A stretch of 37,693 bases of DNA from Candidatus Aminicenantota bacterium (GTDB lineage: Bacteria > Acidobacteriota > Aminicenantia > Aminicenantales > UBA4085), in the NCBI GenBank assembly GCA_022866045.1, contig JALHTW010000142.1:1-37693 (forward strand), in the 5' to 3' direction. How positions within the stretch are numbered: the stretch's first letter is position 1; each line of letters opens with the position of its first letter. Position numbers and translations under genes: made by a program. Below, piece by piece: positions 7,475-16,044 of this stretch. The notes under the pieces were generated by a model. It was not told the DNA's origin. It was given only the letters and a program-made list of their open reading frames with translations, and made no database searches.

Positions 7475-9010
7475 ATGAACAAAGTCCTCGTCCTCGATTT
7501 CGGGTCGCAGTACACGCAGCTCATCGCCCGAAAGATCCGCGAGCTCGGTGTTTACTCGGAGATCCGGCCCTTCAACACGCCCGTTTCTCGGCTCAAAAAA
7601 GAGCGTCCGCAAGCGCTCGTCCTTTCCGGCGGTCCGCAGAGCGTCTATGAAAAAGACGCGCCCCTTCCCTCTCAAGAAATTTTCGAATTGGGCATTCCGG
7701 TCCTCGGGATCTGCTATGGGTTGCAGCTCACGGCCCATCTTCTCGGAGGCGACGTCAAGCCCTCCTCAAAGCGCGAATACGGCTTTGCCTCGCTGAGAGT
7801 CCTTGATAGGCGGGGGCTGCTCTCGGGCGTCAAGGATCGGGGGCAGGTCTGGATGAGCCACGGCGACCGGTTGGAAAAAGTCCCGGCCGGATTCTGCATC
7901 ACCGGCCGGACGGCAAACACACGGGCGGCCGTCATCGAGAACATCGACCGGCATTTTTATGGTGTCCAGTTCCACCCTGAGGTCATTCACACCAAGGAAG
8001 GGAAAAAGATCCTCGGCAATTTTCTCTTCAAGCTCGCCGGCCTCACCGCCGACTGGAGCATGAGCTCGTTCATCGAGCGCAAGGTCGAAGAGATCCGGCG
8101 CACGGTCGGAAACCGCGGAAAGGTCGTCTGCGGATTGAGCGGCGGCGTGGATTCCCTCGTCACCTCGCTTATCATCCATAAAGCCATCGGCAAACGTCTG
8201 ACCTGCATCTTCGTCGATAACGGCTTGCTCCGCAAAGGCCAGTATCATGACCTCATGAATAAATTCCGGAAGAGGTTGTCGCTCAACGTGGACGGCGTGG
8301 ACGCCGCGGACGAATTCGTCGCGGCGCTCCGGGGTATAATTTCGCCCGAGCGCAAAAGAAAGATCATCGGCGGGCTGTTCATTAAAATATTCGACCGTGA
8401 GTCGAGGAAGAGCGGCGGCGCGGAGTACCTGGCCCAGGGCACGATCTATCCCGACGTCATCGAAAGCAACCCGGTCAAAGGTCCGTCCTCGACGATCAAG
8501 TCGCACCATAACGTGGGCGGGCTTCCCAAGAACCTCAAGTTCAGGCTCGTCGAGCCGCTTAGGGAGCTTTTCAAGGACGAAGTGCGGGCGCTGGCCCTTG
8601 AGCTCGGCATCGACAAGGACTTCGTCTATCAGCATCCCTTTCCCGGCCCCGGCTTGGCCGTCAGGATCGTCGGCGAAGTCAATAAAGAAAGCCTCGAAAT
8701 CCTCCGCGATACAGACGAGATCGTCGTCGAGGAAGTGCGCAAAGCCGGCGTTCACAATAAGTTATGGCAGGCCTTCGCAGTCCTCCTTCCGGTCAAGTCC
8801 GTGGGAGTGATGGGCGATCGGAGGACGTACCAGCGGGTTGCCGTCGTTCGCCTCGTCCAGAGCGTGGACGGCATGACAGCCAACTGGTTCCCCGCGACTC
8901 CCGCTCTCCTGGCCCGGATCTCGACCCGGATCGTCAACGAGGTCAAAGGCGTCAACCGCGTCGTGTACGACGTGACGACCAAGCCGCCGGGAACGATTGA
9001 GTGGGAGTAA
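7475..9010 (+). CDS. guaA: GMP synthase (glutamine-hydrolysing)
   Basis: It converts XMP, ATP and glutamine to GMP in the cytoplasm. The 511 residues have the standard order. The class I glutamine amidotransferase domain has nucleophile Cys in GICYG near residue 80 and His-Glu in VQFHPEV near 169. The ATP pyrophosphatase domain has the PP-loop CGLSGGVDSLV near 221. The C-terminal dimerisation domain ends RVVYDVTTKPPGTIEWE. Only 1 bp separates its stop from the dnaE start, so the two are probably cotranscribed. Confidence 0.97.
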   Translation: MNKVLVLDFGSQYTQLIARKIRELGVYSEIRPFNTPVSRLKKERPQALVLSGGPQSVYEKDAPLPSQEIFELGIPVLGICYGLQLTAHLLGGDVKPSSKREYGFASLRVLDRRGLLSGVKDRGQVWMSHGDRLEKVPAGFCITGRTANTRAAVIENIDRHFYGVQFHPEVIHTKEGKKILGNFLFKLAGLTADWSMSSFIERKVEEIRRTVGNRGKVVCGLSGGVDSLVTSLIIHKAIGKRLTCIFVDNGLLRKGQYHDLMNKFRKRLSLNVDGVDAADEFVAALRGIISPERKRKIIGGLFIKIFDRESRKSGGAEYLAQGTIYPDVIESNPVKGPSSTIKSHHNVGGLPKNLKFRLVEPLRELFKDEVRALALELGIDKDFVYQHPFPGPGLAVRIVGEVNKESLEILRDTDEIVVEEVRKAGVHNKLWQAFAVLLPVKSVGVMGDRRTYQRVAVVRLVQSVDGMTANWFPATPALLARISTRIVNEVKGVNRVVYDVTTKPPGTIEWE

Positions 9011-9011
9011 G

Positions 9012-12000
9012 ATGTCGCAGAGATTCATCCACCTCCACAACCACTCCGAGTACAGCATCCTGGACGGCGCCGTCCGCATCGCCGACTTGGCGGACGCCGC
9101 TTTTCAAAATAAAATGCCCGCTGTGGCCCTGACCGACCACGGCAACATCTTCGGCGCCGTCGGTTTTTTCAAGGCCGCTAAGGCCAAAGGAATCAAGCCC
9201 ATCCTCGGCTGTGAAGTCTATGTCGCGCCCAAAAGCCGGCTCGAGAAGCAGGCTGGCGATAGAGAGCGGGTCCACTTCCATCTCGTCCTCCTCGTCAAGG
9301 ATGAAAAAGGTTACCGCAACCTCTGCCGCCTGATCACGAAGGCCTATCTCGAAGGGTTCTATTACCGCCCGCGCATCGATAAAGAAATCCTGTCCCAATA
9401 CAGCGAGGGATTGGTCGGGCTGTCGAGCTGCCTCAAGGGCGAAGTGTCGTTCCTTCTGGGAAAAGGTCTGGAGGATGACGCGGAAAACGCGGCCGCGGCC
9501 TATGCCGACATCTTCGGAAAAGGAAATTTCTACATCGAGCTTCAGGACCATGACCTCGAGCCCCAGAAGGAGGTCAATCCGAAGCTTGTCCGCCTGGCGC
9601 GGAAGCTCGGGCTTCCGCTCGTGGCCACGAACGACGTCCACTACCGCCACAAGGACGATTCCGAAAGCCATGACGTGCTCCTCTGCATTCAGACGAATAA
9701 GAAGCTGAGCGATCAGGATCGGATCCGCTTCAGCACGACGGAGTTTTACTTCAAGACGGGCGAGGAGATGGCGGCCCTTTTCCACGAAGTCCCCGAGGCG
9801 CTCGAAAACACGGCCCACATCGCCGCCCAGTGCAACTTCACGTTCCCGACGGGCGAATATTTCCTGCCCCAGTTCAAACCGCCCGACGGAAAACCGCTCC
9901 AGGAGTATTTCGAAGCGGTCGCTCGACAAGGCTTCCAAGAGCGAATGCAATCCTTGGCCGAGAAAAGGGAGAAAGGCCTGCTCGGCCATCCCCTCGAGGA
10001 ATACGAAGAGCGGCTGGAGAGGGAGATCAAGCTCATCGAGAAAATGAAGTTCGAGGGATACTTCCTCATCGTCTGGGACCTGATCCGCGCGGCGCGTTCC
10101 AAGGAGATTCCGGTCGGGCCAGGACGAGGGTCGGCGGCGGGGAGCCTTCTCGCCTACAGCTTGGGTATCACGGACATCGACCCGATCGAATACGACCTCC
10201 TTTTCGAGCGCTTCCTGAACCCGGAGCGCATCAGCCTGCCCGATATCGACATCGATTTTTGCGGGAGGCGGCGCGAAGAGGTCATCAAGTACGTCACTGA
10301 AAAATACGGCCAGGAGAACGTCAGCCAGATCATCACCTTCGGGACGATGGCCGCTCGCGCCGCAATCAGGGACGTCGGCCGCGTCCTCGAAGTGCCTCTC
10401 CCCGAGGTTGATCGCATCGCGAAAATGATCCCGTTCCAAACTGACATCACGATCGAGAAAGCGCTCGAGTCGATCGGTCCCCTTAAAGAGCTGCGCGACA
10501 AGGACCAGAAGATCGCTCATCTCCTGACGATCGCCCAGAAAGTCGAGGGCCAGGTCCGCCACCCTTCGATCCACGCCGCGGGCATCGTCATCGCGCCCAA
10601 GCCGCTGATCGAGTTCCTGCCTTTGTATCAATCGGTCAAGGGAGAAATCACGACCCAGTTCGAGATGGAAGACGTTGAGGCCATCGGCCTGCTCAAGATG
10701 GACCTCCTGGGGCTGCGCAACCTGACTGTCATCCAGGACGCGCTTGATCTTATCAAAAAAGACTTCGGCATCGACATCGACATGAAAGACCTTCCGCCCG
10801 ATGATGCGAAGACCTTCAACCTGTTCCAGGCGGGCAACACCGACGGCGTCTTCCAGTTCGAGAGCCGGGGGATGAAGGAACTGCTCCGGAGCTACAAGCC
10901 GGACGAGTTCCGCGACCTTGTCGCCTTGAACGCCCTCTACCGGCCCGGCCCGCTCAAGAGCGGCATGACGGCCGAGTTCGTCAAGCGCAAGCACCATCCC
11001 GACCAGATCATCTACGAGATCCCGGAGCTCGAGCCCATTCTTCGGGAGACGCGTGCGATCATCGTTTATCAAGAGCAGGTCATGCGGATCGCGACCGAGC
11101 TGGCGGGTTTCACTCTGGCCGAGGCTGACATGCTGCGCAAGGCCATGGGCAAGAAAGTCGGGGAGATCATGCGGGCCCAGAAGGAGAATTTCCTCAAGGG
11201 CACCCGCAAGAAGGGGATCATCAGCTTGGACAAGGCCAAGAAGCTCTTCGAAAACATCAAGAATTTTGCCGAGTACGGGTTTAACAAATCCCACAGCGCG
11301 GCGTACGCGGCCCTCGCCTACCAGACCGCCTACCTCAAGGCCCATTATCCCCACCATTTCATGGCGGCCCTGCTCACGTCCGAAGCCGAGCGGGGAGGGA
11401 CGAGCCAAGTCCAGAAATACATCAACGAATGCCAGGAGATGGGAATCGCCGTTCTTCCTCCCGACATCAACGAGAGCGATTTCAATTTCACGGTGTCCAA
11501 GGACGTGGTCCGCTTCGGCCTCGCGGCCGTCAAGAACGTCGGCGAGACGGCGGCCAAGGAGCTCATCAAGATCCGTAAGGAACACGGGAAGTTCGTCTCG
11601 CCGTTTGACGTTTGCAGCCATGCCGACAGCCGCGTCATCAACCGGAAAGTGCTGGAAAGCCTGATCAAGGCTGGGGCGTTTAATTCCCTGGGCTGGCCGC
11701 GGTCCCAGTGCTTTCACCTGGTCGACAGGATGATCGAGTTTTCGCACGAAGTCCAGAAGGCAAAAACAGCCAGGCAGAACCTGCTCTTCGGCGGCGACCA
11801 TGTTGAGCCCCCCGAGATCCCCGCCGAAGTCAAGAACATGTGCGAGTGGGACGAGTCGCTGATGCTTTCGTACGAGAAGGACGCCCTGGGCTTTTACATC
11901 ACCGGCCATCCCCTGGCCCAGTTCAAGAATCTTCATCGGCTGATCTCGCACACGGTGAGCGAGCTCGACGACGAGAAGGATTTCAACAGCGAGGTGCGCC

Positions 12001-12488
12001 TGGCCGGCATCATCACGATGTTCAAGGCCCTCACGACGAAAAAGGACGAGCGCATGGCCTCCTTTTATTTAGAGGATATGAGCGGCCGCGTCGAGGTCGT
12101 TGCCTTCCCGGACGCCTTCCGGAAGAATTATGAGTTCCTCCACGAGGACCGGCTCGTCTGGCTCAAAGGGAAATTCCTGGGCGAGGGCGACAGCCGCAAG
12201 GTCCATCTGACGCACGTCATGCCCCTGACCGAGGCGTTCCAGAAACAGGCCAAGCGGATGGTCGTCCGCATTTTCGTCCCCGGGCTGGAAGAGACGCTCC
12301 TCGACGAATTGAAGGACATCCTGGACAAGAACGCTGGCGAATGCCCCGTTTATTTCGAACTCGAGACACCTCACGCTTACCGGGTGGTCATGCAGTCCGC
12401 CGAGGTCAAAGGCGTGCTCCCGTCCGACGAGCTGACGAAGACGATTGAGAGTTTGCTCGGCGAAGATTCGGTGGATATGGAGTATTAA
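9012..12488 (+). CDS. dnaE: DNA polymerase III, alpha subunit
   Basis: The replicative DNA polymerase catalytic subunit, 1158 residues. I start at ATG 9012, one base after guaA, with GGGAG just upstream. The PHP domain opens with FIHLHNHSEYSILDG. The polymerase core carries PGRGSAAGSLLAYSLG near residue 370 and the catalytic aspartates in LPDIDIDFCGRRR near 408. The Cys/His-rich finger region is followed by GFNKSHSAAYAALAYQTAY near 757. A tandem HhH region and the C-terminal OB fold follow (VRLAGIITMFKALTTK.. FYLEDMSGRVEVVAFPD near 995-1035). There is no exonuclease insert in the PHP domain, so it is DnaE and not PolC. Confidence 0.97.
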   Translation: MSQRFIHLHNHSEYSILDGAVRIADLADAAFQNKMPAVALTDHGNIFGAVGFFKAAKAKGIKPILGCEVYVAPKSRLEKQAGDRERVHFHLVLLVKDEKGYRNLCRLITKAYLEGFYYRPRIDKEILSQYSEGLVGLSSCLKGEVSFLLGKGLEDDAENAAAAYADIFGKGNFYIELQDHDLEPQKEVNPKLVRLARKLGLPLVATNDVHYRHKDDSESHDVLLCIQTNKKLSDQDRIRFSTTEFYFKTGEEMAALFHEVPEALENTAHIAAQCNFTFPTGEYFLPQFKPPDGKPLQEYFEAVARQGFQERMQSLAEKREKGLLGHPLEEYEERLEREIKLIEKMKFEGYFLIVWDLIRAARSKEIPVGPGRGSAAGSLLAYSLGITDIDPIEYDLLFERFLNPERISLPDIDIDFCGRRREEVIKYVTEKYGQENVSQIITFGTMAARAAIRDVGRVLEVPLPEVDRIAKMIPFQTDITIEKALESIGPLKELRDKDQKIAHLLTIAQKVEGQVRHPSIHAAGIVIAPKPLIEFLPLYQSVKGEITTQFEMEDVEAIGLLKMDLLGLRNLTVIQDALDLIKKDFGIDIDMKDLPPDDAKTFNLFQAGNTDGVFQFESRGMKELLRSYKPDEFRDLVALNALYRPGPLKSGMTAEFVKRKHHPDQIIYEIPELEPILRETRAIIVYQEQVMRIATELAGFTLAEADMLRKAMGKKVGEIMRAQKENFLKGTRKKGIISLDKAKKLFENIKNFAEYGFNKSHSAAYAALAYQTAYLKAHYPHHFMAALLTSEAERGGTSQVQKYINECQEMGIAVLPPDINESDFNFTVSKDVVRFGLAAVKNVGETAAKELIKIRKEHGKFVSPFDVCSHADSRVINRKVLESLIKAGAFNSLGWPRSQCFHLVDRMIEFSHEVQKAKTARQNLLFGGDHVEPPEIPAEVKNMCEWDESLMLSYEKDALGFYITGHPLAQFKNLHRLISHTVSELDDEKDFNSEVRLAGIITMFKALTTKKDERMASFYLEDMSGRVEVVAFPDAFRKNYEFLHEDRLVWLKGKFLGEGDSRKVHLTHVMPLTEAFQKQAKRMVVRIFVPGLEETLLDELKDILDKNAGECPVYFELETPHAYRVVMQSAEVKGVLPSDELTKTIESLLGEDSVDMEY

Positions 12489-12538
12489 GCTCGGGGAGGA
12501 GATTCGCTCCCGGCGGAGATCTTGACGACCGGTGCCCG

Positions 12539-12575
12539 TTGGAAGGGGGAAACGCGACGCGGGTTCCCCCTCCAA
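12539..12575. terminator. Strong hairpin after dnaE
   Basis: A 17-bp stem with two mismatches (TTGGAAGGGGG... / ...CCCCCTCCAA) and a 3-base loop lies 50 bp after the dnaE stop. It is followed by an A/T-rich stretch but no clean T run, so it could be a terminator or another palindromic repeat. Confidence 0.45.
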
Positions 12576-12724
12576 ATTGACTTTAAATTTGTGATATGAA
12601 TCCCCCTGCCCCCTTACACAATTAATTAATGGGACTTAGCCGGTCGGTCCTCTTCGTTCTTTTCCTTTTCGCCAAGCTTAACGTAGGATTGCGTATGCGT
12701 CACGGCTTGTCATTCTTTGTTAAT

Positions 12725-12900
12725 CTGAATTATTCATGAATTACGTTATCTCTCCCGGTCGTGAATTTGCAGCCGGACGCCGAATTCGGGGACATGACCC
12801 AAATTCTCCGGAATTTGGGATCGTGTCCCCCTCGTCTTGAATTCGGCGCCATCTGCGAATCCTCTTCTCGAGGAAACGACGAAATATATGAATAATTCAG
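12725..12900. mobile_element. 176-bp palindromic MITE-like element, full copy with 6-bp target duplication
   Basis: The element begins CTGAATTATTCATGAATT and ends with the inverted ATGAATAATTCAG. It is flanked on both sides by GTTAAT (12719-12724 and 12901-12906), a perfect 6-bp direct repeat. Inside, nested inverted repeats (GAATTTGCAG.. / ..CTGCGAATT, GGGGACA / TGTCCCC, and a central CCCAAATTC-TCCG-GAATTTGGG) let the whole unit fold into one hairpin. It encodes no protein. A copy of the same 176-bp length, differing at about 15 positions by hand count, is at 18291-18466. It fills most of the 497-bp gap between dnaE and the receiver-domain gene. The gap also holds the hairpin at 12539-12575 and a decayed C-tract repeat near 12597. 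Confidence 0.8.
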
Positions 12901-12985
12901 GTTAATTAGGGAAGAAAGAAATTCATTCTTGAAGAAAGCCAAATCTTAGGATACATTTAAGACGAGATTATTATTCGGAAAGACC

Positions 12986-13615
12986 ATGGCTTATAAAGTG
13001 ATCGTAGCTGACGGCTCGCCGTCCCTGCAAAAAGCGGTGGAGCTCGCTCTGCCGGCGCCGGAGTTTACGATCTTTCCTTTCAGCGACGGCCTGGAGGCCA
13101 TCAACGCGATCGCAGGCCTTCGGCCCGACGCCATCCTCGCCGGCCTTTCTCTCCCGACCAAGGACGGATACGAAGTGGCCGGTTTTGCCAGGTCGCAAGA
13201 GGGCGGACGGCAGATTGCCCTGTTCTTTGTCCGCGGGGCGTTCGAGCCGTTGGATCTGCGGAAGGTATCCGAGGTCGATCACGACGGGATCATTGTCAAG
13301 CCCTTCGATGGCGAGTCGCTGGCCGACCTTGTCCGGGAAGCGATCGACAGGAAGAAGGAACTGCCCTCGCTTCCCGAGGAGCCGGTTGTGGAAGAGGTCG
13401 TCGAGCCCGAGAAGCCGCCGGAGAGCATCCCTGCAGCTGGGCCCGCCGTATTGGGATATCCGGGCGAACTCGAGGAAAAGATTCGAGCCATTGTCCGGGA
13501 GGAGATCCGCAACAACCGTGGCGAGCTGGAACAATTGGCCAGCGAGGTCGTTTCCGCCGAGTTCAAGAAGATGCTCGTTGAGGAGCTCAAGGGCATCGAT
13601 ACGAGAAAGATATAA
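12986..13615 (+). CDS. Degenerate response-regulator receiver protein with acidic linker and helical tail
   Basis: The 209-residue protein has a receiver-like fold over residues 1-118. The conserved Lys of the KP motif is there (GIIVKPFDGESL near 107-118). The acidic pocket is changed: VIVADGSPS replaces the usual D-D pair, and DAILAGLSLPTKDGYEV near 48 has Gly where the phospho-acceptor Asp should be. It should therefore not be phosphorylated in the normal way. A Pro/Glu linker (about 125-155) leads to a charged helix (about 160-209, ELEEKIRAIVREEIRNN). The tail has no DNA-binding domain that I recognise. It may be a phosphorylation-independent scaffold or a polar/motility-type pseudo-receiver; its role is unknown. 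The full MITE ends 85 bp upstream. Confidence 0.75.
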   Translation: MAYKVIVADGSPSLQKAVELALPAPEFTIFPFSDGLEAINAIAGLRPDAILAGLSLPTKDGYEVAGFARSQEGGRQIALFFVRGAFEPLDLRKVSEVDHDGIIVKPFDGESLADLVREAIDRKKELPSLPEEPVVEEVVEPEKPPESIPAAGPAVLGYPGELEEKIRAIVREEIRNNRGELEQLASEVVSAEFKKMLVEELKGIDTRKI

Positions 13616-13618
13616 GGA

Positions 13619-13672
13619 GGGGGTCAAAGCTTCACGTCTGACAAAAATGTCAGAGGCGGAGGTTTGGCCCCC
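13619..13672. repeat. REP-like palindrome in the birA leader
   Basis: GGGGGTCAAA (13619-13628) pairs with TTTGGCCCCC (13663-13672), with one G-T wobble. Inside, TCTGACA (13637-13643) pairs with TGTCAGA (13648-13654) around an AAAA loop. The long hairpin sits between the receiver gene stop and birA ATG 13682. It resembles dispersed GGGGTC...GACA palindromes seen in many genomes. It also contains the only purine-rich site (GCGGAGG, 13656-13662) before birA, about 20 bases from the start codon. Confidence 0.55.
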
Positions 13673-13681
13673 GTTTAAAAG

Positions 13682-14416
13682 ATGAAGTTCGAGATCCGCC
13701 GGCTCACGACGTGTTCTTCGACGAACGACGTCGCCAAAGAGCTTGTCCGGCAGGGCGCGCCCGAGGGAACGGTCGTTGTTTCCGAAGAGCAAACGGCGGG
13801 GCGGGGGACGAAAGGACGAACTTGGCATTCGGCCTGCGGAAAAGGCCTCTATGTCTCTTTGGTCCTCCGCCCGGAGACGCCGGAGATCACGCTTTTGCCT
13901 TTGGCCGCGGGCTTAGCGGTCCAAGAAGCCTTGGAGAAAACAGAGAGCCTTTCGGCGCGGCTCCGCTGGCCGAATGATATTGTGTGGGGAGGGAAGAAGC
14001 TGGGCGGGATCCTCTGCGAAAGCGGATTTTTGGGAAACCGCTCCGATTATGTTATTCTGGGCATAGGCTTGAACGTCAGCCACGAAGAAGGCGATTTTCC
14101 CGAGGACCTTCGTTCCATCGCAGTCTCGATGAGAATGGCGATCCGTGGGGAGGTTGACGTTGAATCGCTTTTACGGCATCTCCTGAGGGGCGTCGAACGC
14201 TGGTATGAGATCTTTACCCGGGGCGAATGCGGGCGCATCAAGAGTGCTTTTGAAAGACATTCGGCTTTCCGGAAGGGCGATCCGGTGATCGTGATGACGA
14301 ACGACAAGCCTGTTCAAGGCGTTTATCAAGGCATTGACATCTCCGGGGGCCTGCTCATCGAGGATAACACGGGGCTTCGGCGCTTCACGAGCGCAGAGAT
14401 CATGAACGTTATTTAA
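13682..14416 (+). CDS. birA: Biotin--[acetyl-CoA-carboxylase] ligase (no DNA-binding domain)
   Basis: It activates biotin to biotinyl-AMP and attaches it to the carrier lysine of biotin enzymes. The 244-residue length and the immediate start of the catalytic domain mark group I BirA, which lacks the N-terminal HTH and cannot act as the repressor. Visible motifs are CSSTNDVAKEL near residue 11, the biotin/ATP loop AGRGTKGRTWHS near 39, LRWPNDIVWGGKKLGGILCE near 96-115, and GIGLNVSH near 127. A small C-terminal SH3-like domain follows. It lies 18 bp upstream of coaX, a common birA-coaX pairing that links two cofactor steps. Confidence 0.95.
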   Translation: MKFEIRRLTTCSSTNDVAKELVRQGAPEGTVVVSEEQTAGRGTKGRTWHSACGKGLYVSLVLRPETPEITLLPLAAGLAVQEALEKTESLSARLRWPNDIVWGGKKLGGILCESGFLGNRSDYVILGIGLNVSHEEGDFPEDLRSIAVSMRMAIRGEVDVESLLRHLLRGVERWYEIFTRGECGRIKSAFERHSAFRKGDPVIVMTNDKPVQGVYQGIDISGGLLIEDNTGLRRFTSAEIMNVI

Positions 14417-14434
14417 AAAAAGAGGAGAACGACC

Positions 14435-15202
14435 ATGCTGCTTGCGCTTGACATCGGCAACACGACGGTCGCCATCGGCCTTTTTAAGGATAAGAAATTG
14501 GCCCATCATTGGAAGATCCGCTCGGACCGGGACAAGACTTGCGATGAGTACGGCATCGTCCTCCGGAATCTTTTTTCTTTCGCGGGCCTGGACGCCGCGG
14601 CCGTCAAGACCGTGATCATTTCGAGCGTGGTCCCTCCCCTCACGCCGATCTTTCAGACGTTGAGCCACGACCTCTTTCACGTCAAAGCGCTCGTCGTCGG
14701 ACCCGGGCTGCACACCGGGATGCCGATTCTCTACGAAGCCCCGCTCGAAGTTGGAGCTGACCGCGTTGTCGCCGCCATAGCCGCCTTCGAAAAATTCGGC
14801 GGCCCATGCATTATCGTCGATTTCGGGACCGCCACCACGTTTGACGCAGTCTCGGCTAAGGGCGAATATTTGGGCGGGGCGATCGCGCCGGGCGTCCAGA
14901 TCTCCGCGGAAGCCCTGTACCTCAAGACGGCCAAGCTGCCCCGCATCGAGGTCAAAAAACCGGCCAAGGCCATCGGGAAGACGACCGTGGCCAGCATGCA
15001 GTCGGGGCTCTACTTCGGCTATGTCGGCCTTGTTGACAATGTCATCAGCGAGATCCGAAAGGAGCTGGGCGAGGATGCCAGAGTCATCGCCACCGGAGGG
15101 TTTGGCGAGCAGATCGGCGCCGAGGTCAAGGCTATCTCCTCGTATGAACCTCACCTCGTCCTCGAAGGCCTCAGGTTCATTTACGAAAGGAACAGGTCAT
15201 GA
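14435..15202 (+). CDS. coaX: Type III pantothenate kinase
   Basis: It phosphorylates pantothenate in the first step of coenzyme A synthesis. The 255-residue protein has the ASKHA fold motifs of CoaX: phosphate loop LALDIGNTTVAIGLF at residues 3-17, SSVVPPLTP near 68, GADRVVA near 107 and DFGTATTFD near 129. CoaX enzymes usually need a monovalent cation and are not inhibited by CoA. ATG 14435 has a strong GAGGAG site 9 bases upstream. Confidence 0.95.
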   Translation: MLLALDIGNTTVAIGLFKDKKLAHHWKIRSDRDKTCDEYGIVLRNLFSFAGLDAAAVKTVIISSVVPPLTPIFQTLSHDLFHVKALVVGPGLHTGMPILYEAPLEVGADRVVAAIAAFEKFGGPCIIVDFGTATTFDAVSAKGEYLGGAIAPGVQISAEALYLKTAKLPRIEVKKPAKAIGKTTVASMQSGLYFGYVGLVDNVISEIRKELGEDARVIATGGFGEQIGAEVKAISSYEPHLVLEGLRFIYERNRS

Positions 15203-15304
15203 ATCCCTCTCCCCTGATAGGAGAAGAGCGGGGTGAACTTGCATATCATTATGCGCTTCGCCCCTTCATTCCCTCCCATGGAGGGGAGCGGAAAAAAGGC
15301 AAGA

Positions 15305-15943
15305 ATGCTGGACGATAAAGAACAGAGTCGTTATTTTCAGGGGATTGCACGGCGTTTTCTGGCGCGGCGCGGCGCCCCGTTCTTCCTCTCGGCCAAGGAC
15401 CTGGACCTTGTCTCTTCCTGGGAGCAGGCCGGCATTCCTCTCCCAGTCGTCCTGGAAGGCATCGAAAAAGCTTTTGAGAACCACCGGAAAGGGCGGCGCG
15501 AGAGAGGCAAGATCTTGTCGATTTCGTTCTGCCGGGCGCAGGTAATGCGGGCCTTCGAGCAATGCCGCGACCGGAAGGTCGGGGGAACCCAGAAGACCGC
15601 GGAGCGCCGCGAAAAAAGGGTCCTTCTCCGATCGGAAATCGACCGATTTCTCAAGCGCCCTCCGCCCGGCCTTGAATTTTTAAGGGACATTTTTCTTGAA
15701 GCGCAGGAAAAACTGGGCCGCCCGGACAGTCCCGATGAGGTCCTTGAGCGGCTGGATGAGGAAACGGAAAGGCTCCTTTTGGCGAATGCCGACGCCGAAG
15801 AGCGTGCGGCCGTAGAAAAAGAGATCTTGGCTGAGCACCAGCGCCTGGGCCGGGAAGAGCTGGCTGCGGCGGTCGAGATCAAGATCGTCAAATATCTCCG
15901 GGACAAGCACCGAGTCCCCTATCTTTCTCCTTTTTATTATTAG
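15305..15943 (+). CDS. Conserved-looking helical protein of unknown function
   Basis: I do not recognise the family. The predicted protein has 212 residues from ATG 15305; the frame is open further up to GTG 15233, but that stretch covers a C/G-rich palindrome and reads as low-complexity. It is highly charged and probably all-helical. A hydrophobic core segment (GAPFFLSAKDLDLVSSWEQ) lies near residue 20, and long Glu/Arg-rich helices follow to the end (PYLSPFYY). No catalytic motif, signal peptide or membrane segment is visible. It lies between coaX and the RNase R gene on the same strand, which could hint at RNA work, but this is only position. Confidence 0.6.
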   Translation: MLDDKEQSRYFQGIARRFLARRGAPFFLSAKDLDLVSSWEQAGIPLPVVLEGIEKAFENHRKGRRERGKILSISFCRAQVMRAFEQCRDRKVGGTQKTAERREKRVLLRSEIDRFLKRPPPGLEFLRDIFLEAQEKLGRPDSPDEVLERLDEETERLLLANADAEERAAVEKEILAEHQRLGREELAAAVEIKIVKYLRDKHRVPYLSPFYY

Positions 15944-15970
15944 ATGATATAGACGAATGAACAAAAAGCC

Positions 15971-16018
15971 TAATCTTCCCTCTCCCCCTTTTGGCACAGG
16001 GGGGTATGGGGGGATTTT
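15971..16018. repeat. C-tract/G-tract palindromic repeat, copy 2
   Basis: AATC, C-rich (15972-15990) faces G-rich, GATT (15998-16017) around a 7-base loop. It is the same family as 375-419. It lies between the unknown gene and rnr and inflates the apparent N-terminus of rnr if the most upstream start (15991) is taken. Confidence 0.6.
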
Positions 16019-16044
16019 ATTCCTTGTTTGAGGTTCGATCTCAA

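Noticed and set aside
8952-11951. A 999-codon open frame on the minus strand opposite dnaE
   Set aside because: It is a high-GC shadow of dnaE: composition is Asp/Leu/Arg/Val-rich with no domain pattern, while the plus strand has an unmistakable polymerase.
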